Shown: one piece after another, positions 56,681 through 64,000 of the stretch | Layout of the letters: every line of letters begins with the position of its first letter | How positions within the stretch are numbered: the first letter of the stretch is position 1 | DNA from: Verrucomicrobiota bacterium | GTDB lineage: Bacteria; Verrucomicrobiota; Verrucomicrobiia; Opitutales; Opitutaceae | Assembly (NCBI GenBank): GCA_023399155.1 | Contig: JAEWQP010000003.1 | Span: forward strand, 62,001 to 126,000 | Direction: 5' to 3' | Length of the DNA stretch: 64,000 nucleotides | Program-made: the position numbers and the translations under genes | The notes under the pieces: generated by a model | Databases searched by the model: none | What the model saw: the letters and a program-made list of their open reading frames with translations, nothing else | What the model was told of the DNA's origin: nothing

Positions 56681-59600
56681 ATGTCATCCACGTCCTCTGT
56701 CGCTTCATCCGATTCGCACCTGATCGAGTTCATCAACCTGAAGCTCGCCGCCATGGGGCAGCCGATCTACGGACGCGAAGAGGACTTCACGTACTTGTCG
56801 CTGAGCCGCTCGCTTCTCGCGAACTACCAGGAGAAATCGCGCCTGCTCGTGAAGCATCTCTGCCCGGCGGACCGCGCGATCGACGGATTTCTTCGCAGCT
56901 ACCTCGGGTCCGACGTCGCCGGGAGCGACCCGCTTGTGCCGGCGTCGACGTTCACGCTCGACCGGGCCGGCCTCGCGCGGGTGCTCTCGCTGCCGCCCGA
57001 CCAGGATGCGTTCGCCAGTCCGGCGCTGAAATCCTACCGGGTGCACCAGGGCGTCCTGCACAATCCCGACAAGGACCGCCGCACCACCGAGGGCGTGTTT
57101 CACGTCACGGAGGAGGGCCTGCCCATCCCTGCCGACAAGAAGGCGGTGCCGAAGGCGGTTTTCGCGGGTCTCTTGAAGGCCGCGCTCAACCCGCCCGCCG
57201 ACCTGCTGCGCCTGCCTTTCACCGCCGGCCAGCCCAAGGAGGCCTCGCTGTGGGTCTCGCTCCTGCTGCGCCCGATCGTGGCGCCGGAAATCCCCGGCGT
57301 GAGTCCGCGCAAGACCATGGAGGTGCGCTTCTTCGTGCCTGCGAGCCTCGTGGCCAACCTCGACTTCGTGGAGTCGATCTTCGGCAACGCCGGCGATCCC
57401 GCGCTTCCGGCCCATGATGCCCGCCTGGATACGACGCACTGGTCCGGCCAGACCGGCTGCGTGATCCTCGCGCCGCACATGATCAACCTGCGCAAGAAGG
57501 ACCTCGGCCTGCCGCACGTCTCCAAGGCGACGGCGCGCCAGAAGCGCGACGGGATGTGCTGGACGAAGGAGGACGAGAAATACAACGACGGCGGCGCGTT
57601 CAAGATCACCTGTCGCGACAAGCGTGGCGTGATCGTGACGCTGATCGCCGACACCTACTTCGGCTACTGCAAGAAGGAGGTGAAAACCCAGATCAGCTAC
57701 GCGGCCAACCTGCATGGCATGGCGGAGGAGGAGCACGCCGGCGGGGCGATCGCGTTCCCGACCTACGACCTGGGCGAGGACTTCCACCTGAGCACGTTCT
57801 TTCCGGTGGTCAACCACACGTTCGCGGAGGTGCTCGAGCGTCACGCCGGCCGGCTCACGCTGCATCCCGACGGCTACGCCGTGGACAACACGTATCCGGA
57901 TATCATCTACGTGCCGGAGGACGCCCACTTCAGCCTCCAGACGCAGACGATCACGTTCAAGAACGGCGCCCGCGCCTCCTCCATCCGCCTCCTCCCCGAG
58001 CGCACCTACGTGCTCCCGTCCGGCTACAAGGTGGAGATGGTCAAGCCGCCGACCGTGCTGCGGTGGCGCCTCACCGGCACGACGGCCGAGGGCACGTTCT
58101 GCCACAAACCCTGCACGGTCTCCGGCGGCGGCAAGTCCGAGATCTCCAAGTCGATCGCGGACGCGATGATGGCGGGGCCGGTCTTCGTAGACGACATCAT
58201 CGCCGACTTCGACCAGGTGAAGGCGATCGTCGAGCACGAGTACGGCCAGCGCTTCCGCGACCCGTCGCGCAACCGCCCCAGGGGCCGGCCGCTGCTCAGC
58301 ACCGAGCGTTCGCTCGGCTCGGTGATCAAGCTGCTCACACCCAGCCCGGAGTTCACCGATGAATACAACGCCTGGCTCCGTACGATCCCGGAGCGCGTAC
58401 GCGACCTGGTCTTCATCCTCAAGCGCGTCTACCGGCCGGACTGGGAGGACAACTGGCGGCAGCGCTTCAGCGCCGACCTGATCAACAACCAGCCCGGCAA
58501 CGAGCTGAAGTTCCGCGGCGCCAAGCTGCTGACGCGCTACCTGCGCGTGGGTTTCGCGCCCGATGGAAGCGGCGCCTGGCGCACGTTCAGCCTGCGCCGC
58601 GATTTCATGCCGGCGGTGAAGATCCAGACCGAGGATGACATCTCCGCCACGGCGGTCGCACCCGCGGCGGGCGTGCAGGGCCTGCACCCCGACCAGAAGC
58701 GCACGGCGTGGAAGTTCGTGGAGAACTGCGAGAGCCGGCTCTTCCAGCGCCCCGACGACGCCATCCACCGCGGCTACGACAAGCACACCGAGGCCGACTT
58801 CTCCAAGTCGGGGAATTTCTTCTCCAACTACGAGCCGCTCACGCGCGAGGCGGTGGCGGGCATCATCGAGGAGTCCATCAAGTTCGACCAGTTCACCGAC
58901 CCGATGCAGCGCTGCCTGCGCAACTTCGTCGCGGCCCCGGCACCGGAATTCGCCATCTCCTCCGCCCACCCGCGCCTGGTCAACGGCGTGCCCACCAAGA
59001 ATCCGCGCTACCTGCAGGTGCGGCCGGACCTCGTCGATCCACGGCCCAAGTACCTGGCGGAGCTGGGCACGCGTCTCTACCGCCGGATTCCGGACGACCG
59101 CTCCGTGCCGATGCCGGTCAACGTCGTGCTCCCCGGCCGGCGCAACAACCCGCCCGAGCCGGGCATCCGCCCGCTCTGCGTGTATGGGCCCGTTCACTAC
59201 CAGGACCTGCCGGAGTTCTTCATGGACGCCGTGGCCAGCCTGACGGGCAAGTCACCCTCCACCACCGGCGCGGGCTCGGAGGGCGCCCTCACGAAGGGTC
59301 CGTTCAACGCCCTGCCCGCGATCATCGATCTCAACAACGCGCTGGTCGCGTTCCTGCTCACCGGCTCCGGCGCGTTTTCCACCGCGGCAGGCTGGGTCGG
59401 GCCGAAGTATCGGGTGGATCATGACATCAGCCTCCTGGTCCCGGAGTTGTGGTCGCGCATGACGGATGCCGAACGCGACCCTGCGTTCCTGATCGCGCAG
59501 GGTTACCTCGAGAAATGCGAGGACTTCGAGCATGACGGGCGCAGGGTCGAGGCCAGCCGCCTCGGCTATCGCATCAGCGAGCGTTTCGTCCGCCACTTCC

Positions 59601-60106
59601 TCGGCCGCGTGTTCAGCAACCCGGGCTCGGTGCTCCCCGAGGAGATGCTCCGTCCGGAGAAGCAGGACCTGCCGGTCTTCATCGATGGCATCGACAACAT
59701 CGTCGGCACACAGAAGCGCGTCGCACAGCTCTATTTCGAGGACGGTTCGGTCGAATACGCCTGCCCGCCGCTGAAGGCGCTGCTGCACATCATGGCGCAC
59801 GGCCACTTCGAGGGCCGGACGGCCGCCGACCCGGCGATCCGCCGCCTGTTCACGCAGGAGGCGCTCCTCGCCTCGGACTGGTACCGGGCGCGCCTGGATT
59901 CGAAGCAGCGCTTCGACATCGCGCTGCGCGAACGCCAGATCGCCGATCTCGAGGCGTTCCTCGCCAACCCGATCTATCAGGGAGAGGCTGCCCGACTCGG
60001 CGTGCAGAACGCGCTCGAGCGGGCCAAAACGGAACTCGCGCGCCTGCGCGTGGGAAGCGCCTCGGACTACGCCGGCACCATCGGCCGCGATCCAGCGCTG
60101 GACTGA
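56681..60106 (+). CDS. PPi-type phosphoenolpyruvate carboxykinase
   Basis: 1141 residues, a size matching the pyrophosphate-dependent PEPCKs described from Propionibacterium and Entamoeba and about twice that of the GTP or ATP types. Reaction: oxaloacetate + PPi to PEP + CO2 + Pi, or the reverse. Visible features: FCHKPCTVSGGGKSEISKSI (about 473-492), a Gly-rich kinase loop with SGGGKS at 481-486; an upstream cluster FGYCKKEVKTQISYAANLHG and MAEEEHAGGAIAFPTY (about 325-365) with the K-T-Q-I-S and E-E-E-H-A-G-G motifs I associate with this group; and VFVDDIIADFDQVKAIVEHE. No signal peptide or TM: cytosolic. A strong terminator follows. The family name rests on motif memory, not a search. Confidence 0.78.
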   Translation: MSSTSSVASSDSHLIEFINLKLAAMGQPIYGREEDFTYLSLSRSLLANYQEKSRLLVKHLCPADRAIDGFLRSYLGSDVAGSDPLVPASTFTLDRAGLARVLSLPPDQDAFASPALKSYRVHQGVLHNPDKDRRTTEGVFHVTEEGLPIPADKKAVPKAVFAGLLKAALNPPADLLRLPFTAGQPKEASLWVSLLLRPIVAPEIPGVSPRKTMEVRFFVPASLVANLDFVESIFGNAGDPALPAHDARLDTTHWSGQTGCVILAPHMINLRKKDLGLPHVSKATARQKRDGMCWTKEDEKYNDGGAFKITCRDKRGVIVTLIADTYFGYCKKEVKTQISYAANLHGMAEEEHAGGAIAFPTYDLGEDFHLSTFFPVVNHTFAEVLERHAGRLTLHPDGYAVDNTYPDIIYVPEDAHFSLQTQTITFKNGARASSIRLLPERTYVLPSGYKVEMVKPPTVLRWRLTGTTAEGTFCHKPCTVSGGGKSEISKSIADAMMAGPVFVDDIIADFDQVKAIVEHEYGQRFRDPSRNRPRGRPLLSTERSLGSVIKLLTPSPEFTDEYNAWLRTIPERVRDLVFILKRVYRPDWEDNWRQRFSADLINNQPGNELKFRGAKLLTRYLRVGFAPDGSGAWRTFSLRRDFMPAVKIQTEDDISATAVAPAAGVQGLHPDQKRTAWKFVENCESRLFQRPDDAIHRGYDKHTEADFSKSGNFFSNYEPLTREAVAGIIEESIKFDQFTDPMQRCLRNFVAAPAPEFAISSAHPRLVNGVPTKNPRYLQVRPDLVDPRPKYLAELGTRLYRRIPDDRSVPMPVNVVLPGRRNNPPEPGIRPLCVYGPVHYQDLPEFFMDAVASLTGKSPSTTGAGSEGALTKGPFNALPAIIDLNNALVAFLLTGSGAFSTAAGWVGPKYRVDHDISLLVPELWSRMTDAERDPAFLIAQGYLEKCEDFEHDGRRVEASRLGYRISERFVRHFLGRVFSNPGSVLPEEMLRPEKQDLPVFIDGIDNIVGTQKRVAQLYFEDGSVEYACPPLKALLHIMAHGHFEGRTAADPAIRRLFTQEALLASDWYRARLDSKQRFDIALRERQIADLEAFLANPIYQGEAARLGVQNALERAKTELARLRVGSASDYAGTIGRDPALD

Positions 60107-60122
60107 GCCCCCCGACACCTGC

Positions 60123-60166
60123 GGGCGCAACTTGCTCACGTAAAGCAGGTTGCGCCCTTTGTTTTT
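60123..60166 (+). terminator. intrinsic terminator of the PPi-PEPCK gene
   Basis: A 14-bp stem GGGCGCAACTTGCT/AGCAGGTTGCGCCC with one G-U pair and loop CACGTAA is followed by TTTGTTTTT, 17 bases after the stop. The strongest terminator in the window. Confidence 0.9.
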
Positions 60167-60323
60167 CACGTGATCACGCCGCGCGGGCGGCGTGGAGGCT
60201 TCCCCGGAAGAAACCGCTACGCGAAGTTGCCTACCGGGCGTGGAGACGGTGCCCCAGAAGGTGCCTCAAGAACCGGAACTCCCGATCCGATAACAAGTTG
60301 TTCTCCCCATACGCCCTGAGTTC

Positions 60324-62810
60324 ATGCCGCCTGCCACACCTCCGCGCCGATCCAAGCTGGTGCTGCCAGACTGGCTGACCACGCCCGTCGTTCGCGTGGC
60401 GTTGTACCTGGCTGTGCTGACGGTGGCGGTACGTGCCTGCACGGATGCGTGCCTCCTGACTGCCGAGTGGACGCAGGCGATGGGCATGCTCGCCGCACTG
60501 GCCGGTTGCGCGTTCGCGTTCGTCCACCTTGTGCGTCTTTGCCGCAGCGGGCGGTGCCCGCCCGAGTTGCGGCGTTTCTGGCGGCTGCAGCGCATCACGG
60601 TCATGGCGATCGCGGCGGCGGCCGCCGCCGCGGGCGGCGCCGCGTTCAACGAGGGCCTGCCCGGCACGGCCCTGCGCGGCACCGCGATTCTCGCCTCGTT
60701 TGCGGCGCTCGCCACCCTCGCCTGGTCCACGGTGCGCATTCCCGGCGGTGAGATCTCGCGCCGCCACCGTGTGATCGCGAGCCTCGACCTGGCCACGCTC
60801 ATCCTTGCCGGACTGATTGGTTTTTGGATACTGGCGATGAAGCACGCGATGCTGGCCCTGCAGGTGCAGGCCGGCCCGGAACCGGAGACCGGCGGAGCGC
60901 CCGCCGCCCTCGCGATCGTGCTGGTCATCGCGCTCTACGCCTTCTTCTCGCTGCTGCTCACCAGCACGCTGGTGCTCATGCCGTTCCGCACGCACGAGGG
61001 CGCCGTGTCGCGCGGGCTCCACCTGCTCGCCGGCGGGATCATCGTCCTCGTCGTGGCCGAGGTGGTCCCCCACTGCATGGGGCTGGCCGAAGCGGGGCTC
61101 GGTGCGCCCCCCGTATTCACGGGATGGGCACTCGCGACGCTTGCCATCGGCATCCATGCCGGCCTCGCCCGTGAGCAGACCGGCGCCGCTCCCGCCGAGG
61201 CGCCCCCGCAGTCGCGCGTGGCCATGCCGTTCGCCGCCATCGGGCTGCTTGCCGTGCTGGTGTTCGTGGGACTCACGTCGCCCGAGCAGATCTCGGCCAA
61301 CATCCACCTGTTCCTGGTGGCGATGTTCGCGGGATTCATCCTGGTGGTGATCCGGCAGACGGTCATCGCGCGGGAGAACTTCGGCCTCGCGCTCGAGATG
61401 CAGCGGGCGAAGGAGGCGGCGGAGTCGGCCAATTCCGTGCGACTGCAGTTCCTCGCCAACATCAGCCACGACCTGCGCACGCCGCTCAACGGCGTGCTCG
61501 GCTGCACCCAGATCCTGCTGCGCGAGAAAACGATGGGGTCCAAGCAGCGCGAGCTGCTCAAGACGATCCAGGGATGCGCCGAGCATCTGCGCAACCTGAT
61601 CAACGACCTGCTCGACCTCTCCAAGCTCGAGGCCGACAAGCTCGAGCTCGCGCCCTCGCCGTTCGATCTCAAGGGCCTGCTCGCCGCGCTGATCAAGACC
61701 TTCGCACTCGAGGCCGAGACCAAGCGGATCACGCTGGAACTCGAACAGGCCGCCGACCTGCCCGATTGGATCAAGTGCGACCGCAAGCGTCTGCAGCAGA
61801 TCCTCGGAAACCTCGTCCACAACGCGATCAAGTTCACCGATCACGGACGCGTGAAAGTCCGCGCCCGCGTCGCCGGGCCGGCGCTGATCTTCGACGTGAT
61901 CGACACCGGCTGCGGCATCTTGCCCGACAAGATCGGCGAGCTGTTCCAGCCGTTCCACGTGGTCGATGAACGATCGATCAGGCTCGAGGGCACGGGGCTC
62001 GGCCTCTCGATCTGCAAGAAACTCGCGAACAAGATGGGCGGCGACATCTCCGTGACGAGCAAGCTCGGCAAGGGCAGCACGTTCAGCGTGGTCGTACCGC
62101 TCACGCTCGCCGCTCCAGTGGTGGAGGTCCAGCGGACGGTCGTGGATTACCAGGGCCGGCGCCGACGCGTGCTGATCGTCGATGACAATCCCGCCAATCG
62201 CATCGTGCTGCGCACCATGCTCGAGCCGCTGGATTTCCTCGTGCACGAGGCCGACGGCGCCGCCTCCGCGCACGAACAGATCAGCCAGGCGCAGCCCGAC
62301 ATCGTGCTCATGGACCTGATGATGCCGGGCGTCGACGGCTTCACCCTGTGCCGACAGATCCGGGACATGGACATCCTGCGCATGCCCGTGTTGCTCGCCG
62401 TTTCCGCCATGGCCGGCGACGAGGTGCTTGAGCGGTGTCGCCAGGCGGGTTTCGCCGACCTGCTCAACAAGCCGGTCCACCTCGACGGGCTGGTGGACGC
62501 CCTGCGCGTCCACGCGGGCATTGAATGGACCTACGGCGTGATCCAGCCCGCGCCGGTCTCGCTTGATGAAGGGCCGGCAGACGAGCCGATCGTGGCGCCG
62601 CCGCCGGAGGAGGTCTCGGCCTTCCTCGACCTTGCCCGCCGGGGCGTCGTCCGTAACATTGAGACGCGGGCCGAGGAACTGGCCCGCACCCACCCCGAAT
62701 ACACCCCCTTCGCCCGGCGCGTGGCCCGCTATGCGCGTGACTTCAAGTTGAAGGAACTGGGCGAGTGGCTTACCACTCTCACCACGCACCAATCTCATGG
62801 ATCCGCGTAA
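60324..62810 (+). CDS. membrane hybrid histidine kinase (BarA-like architecture)
   Basis: 828 residues. The N-terminal sensor part, about 20-350, is made of about ten hydrophobic helices (VRVALYLAVLTVAVRACTDA, MGMLAALAGCAFAFVHLVRL, then SANIHLFLVAMFAGFILVVI), so the signal is probably sensed in the membrane. HisKA has phospho-His382 in NISHDLRTPLNGVLG. HATPase_c at about 490-600 has N-box LVHNAIKFTD, DTGCGI and GTGLGLSICK. A receiver domain at about 615-735 has VLIVDDNPANR and phospho-acceptor Asp664 in IVLMDLMMPG. A short C-terminal helical part (about 750-828) has no clear Hpt His motif. The next kinase gene overlaps its end by 14 bases. Confidence 0.92.
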   Translation: MPPATPPRRSKLVLPDWLTTPVVRVALYLAVLTVAVRACTDACLLTAEWTQAMGMLAALAGCAFAFVHLVRLCRSGRCPPELRRFWRLQRITVMAIAAAAAAAGGAAFNEGLPGTALRGTAILASFAALATLAWSTVRIPGGEISRRHRVIASLDLATLILAGLIGFWILAMKHAMLALQVQAGPEPETGGAPAALAIVLVIALYAFFSLLLTSTLVLMPFRTHEGAVSRGLHLLAGGIIVLVVAEVVPHCMGLAEAGLGAPPVFTGWALATLAIGIHAGLAREQTGAAPAEAPPQSRVAMPFAAIGLLAVLVFVGLTSPEQISANIHLFLVAMFAGFILVVIRQTVIARENFGLALEMQRAKEAAESANSVRLQFLANISHDLRTPLNGVLGCTQILLREKTMGSKQRELLKTIQGCAEHLRNLINDLLDLSKLEADKLELAPSPFDLKGLLAALIKTFALEAETKRITLELEQAADLPDWIKCDRKRLQQILGNLVHNAIKFTDHGRVKVRARVAGPALIFDVIDTGCGILPDKIGELFQPFHVVDERSIRLEGTGLGLSICKKLANKMGGDISVTSKLGKGSTFSVVVPLTLAAPVVEVQRTVVDYQGRRRRVLIVDDNPANRIVLRTMLEPLDFLVHEADGAASAHEQISQAQPDIVLMDLMMPGVDGFTLCRQIRDMDILRMPVLLAVSAMAGDEVLERCRQAGFADLLNKPVHLDGLVDALRVHAGIEWTYGVIQPAPVSLDEGPADEPIVAPPPEEVSAFLDLARRGVVRNIETRAEELARTHPEYTPFARRVARYARDFKLKELGEWLTTLTTHQSHGSA

Positions 62811-63930
62811 TACCCCGCTCGGCACCGTGCTGGCCGTCGATGACACACCGGGAAACCTCCGCGTGCTCGTCGAGGCGCTCAGCGCCGCAGGACTTGAAGT
62901 CCTCGTCGCCACCGACGGGCTTTCCGCGATCGAGACCGCGCGGTACTCACGCCCGGACCTCATCCTGCTCGACGTGCTCATGCCCGGTATCGACGGGTAT
63001 GAGACCTGTGCGCGCCTCAAGCAGGACGCACTCACCGCCGCGACGCCGATCATTTTCATGACCGCGCTCTGCGAGACGGAGGAGAAGGTGCGGGCCTTCG
63101 AGGTCGGCGCGATCGACTACATCACCAAGCCCTTCGAGCAGGCGGAACTCCTCGCGCGGGTGAACACGCACCTCACGATCTCGCGTTTGCGGCAGGATCT
63201 CGAGAAGCGCAACCGCGAGCTGGAGGATCTCAACCGGCTCAAGAACGAATTCATGGGCATGGCCGCCCACGACGTGCGCAACCCGCTCGCCAGCGTGCTC
63301 GCCTGCGCCGAACTGATCGAGACGATCATCGATACGTCGCCCCCGGCGAAGACGAAGATGCTGATCGGGCAGATCTCGATGTCGGCAAGGCGTATCAACG
63401 CCATTATTACGAACCTGCTCGATGTGAATGCGATCGACTCCGGCCAGCGGCGCCTGCAGCTCGCGACCTGCCCGATCGACCCGATCGTCGAGCGCGTGGT
63501 CGGCCAGAACAGTCACAAGGCCCGCTCCAAGGAAATCGAGCTCGACTTCGAGCCCGCCGGGACCCCGCTGGCCGGGATCGTCGACGAGACGGCGGCGGAG
63601 CAGGTCCTCGACAACATCCTCTCCAATGCGGTGAAATACTCGCCCTCTGGCACGCGCGTCACCGTGCGGCTGCTCCCGGGCGAGGACTGCGTCGCGGTGT
63701 CGGTGAAGGACCAGGGCCCGGGGCTTTCCGTCGAAGACCAGGAACGGATGTACGGGAAGTTCTGCCGCCTCACCCCGAAACCCACCGCCGGCGAACCGAC
63801 GACCGGCCTGGGCTTGTGGATCGTCAAGGAACTGACCGAGTCCATGCACGGCCGGATCATGTGCGAAAGCGAACTGGGCAAAGGCACGACCTTCACGGTG
63901 CTCTGGCCCAAGGCCGCGGCGTCGGCGTAG
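62797..63930 (+). CDS. receiver-histidine kinase (hybrid with N-terminal receiver)
   Basis: 377 residues, no TM helix, cytosolic. Receiver domain at about 10-128 (VLAVDDTPGNLRVLVEALSA, phospho-acceptor Asp59 in LILLDVLMPG, Thr in FMTALCETE, Lys in YITKPFEQAEL), then HisKA with phospho-His158 in AAHDVRNPLASVL. HATPase follows at about 260-370 (N-box DNILSNAVKYSP, KDQGPGLS, TTGLGLWIVKEL). Start ATG lies 14 bases inside the end of the upstream kinase gene, so translation is probably coupled and the two are likely one phosphorelay: membrane kinase and receiver, then this soluble receiver-kinase. No Hpt or DNA-binding partner is seen before the window end. Confidence 0.93.
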   Translation: MDPRNTPLGTVLAVDDTPGNLRVLVEALSAAGLEVLVATDGLSAIETARYSRPDLILLDVLMPGIDGYETCARLKQDALTAATPIIFMTALCETEEKVRAFEVGAIDYITKPFEQAELLARVNTHLTISRLRQDLEKRNRELEDLNRLKNEFMGMAAHDVRNPLASVLACAELIETIIDTSPPAKTKMLIGQISMSARRINAIITNLLDVNAIDSGQRRLQLATCPIDPIVERVVGQNSHKARSKEIELDFEPAGTPLAGIVDETAAEQVLDNILSNAVKYSPSGTRVTVRLLPGEDCVAVSVKDQGPGLSVEDQERMYGKFCRLTPKPTAGEPTTGLGLWIVKELTESMHGRIMCESELGKGTTFTVLWPKAAASA

Positions 63931-63940
63931 GCGCCGATGG

Positions 63941-63980
63941 CCCGGGCCCCGGGCAGGAGGCGACGGGCCACGGGCCCGGG
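63941..63980 (+). terminator. possible terminator after the kinase pair
   Basis: CCCGGGCCC at 63941-63949 and GGGCCCGGG at 63972-63980 form a 9-bp perfect stem, 10 bases after the last stop, but no T-run follows. A shorter internal palindrome (GCCCGGG-C-CCCGGGC) is nested on the left side. Confidence 0.35.
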
Positions 63981-64000
63981 TCGGGAGGTTGCCCGCTACC

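Overview
The window is one continuous stretch of G+C-rich chromosome (roughly two thirds G+C by eye) with closely packed genes on both strands. No rRNA, tRNA, CRISPR array, insertion sequence or prophage was seen. The gene set suits a Gram-negative, didermic bacterium: TonB-dependent receptor, lipoproteins, periplasmic proteins. Several traits together suggest Verrucomicrobiota, probably Opitutales. These are a pyrophosphate-type PEP carboxykinase, PIN-PhoH, single-chain cobalamin methionine synthase, many exported proteins of no known family, very few Shine-Dalgarno sequences, and intergenic GGTAGGGCG, CATTCNN and GAGAAnG-type repeats. This placement is inference; no ribosomal marker is present.

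Layout. 1-2.9 kb: iron uptake (PepSY membrane protein and siderophore receptor) behind two Fur-like dyads. 3.0-4.5 kb: three-gene ECF sigma operon with a Spy/CpxP-like periplasmic protein. 4.9-8.0 kb: secreted protein with two TonB-C domains, BON protein and a large unknown membrane protein. 8.3-11.8 kb: response regulator, small exported protein, EamA transporter, exported unknown. 12-16.9 kb: release factor RF3, then a minus-strand nucleoside and pyrimidine salvage group (Nudix, CNT transporter, upp, cdd). 17.3-25.7 kb: metabolic genes on the plus strand (mdh, PhzF-like, HAD, rpiB, aldo/keto reductase, UPF0173 hydrolase, ABC-F) separated by short-repeat intergenic DNA. 25.8-29.9 kb: minus-strand lipoprotein plus an overlapping membrane pair that may be a new Mot/Exb-like envelope complex. 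30-36.4 kb: peptide deformylase, PIN-PhoH, and metH behind a palindromic site. 36.5-47.8 kb: minus-strand envelope and secreted proteins (GDYXXLXY and DUF2157 pair, proline-tract hydrolase lipoprotein, VCBS-repeat protein, DUF3352-like protein, trypsin-like protease) and ndk. 48-55.3 kb: rRNA cytosine methyltransferase, multi-PAS/GAF sensor kinase, FIST protein, ABC exporter. 55.4-60.1 kb: AEC transporter and PPi-PEPCK. 60.3-63.9 kb: two overlapping histidine kinase genes.

The most unusual items are the lipoprotein and membrane pair at 25.9-29.9 kb (Asp in the single N-terminal helix, long coiled coil, protease-like C-terminal domain lacking catalytic residues), the PPi-PEPCK, the orphan terminator and small reading frame between the divergent phoH and metH genes, and several families of short intergenic repeats. 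Many start codons were chosen by family alignment and signal-peptide position because few genes have a recognisable ribosome binding site.
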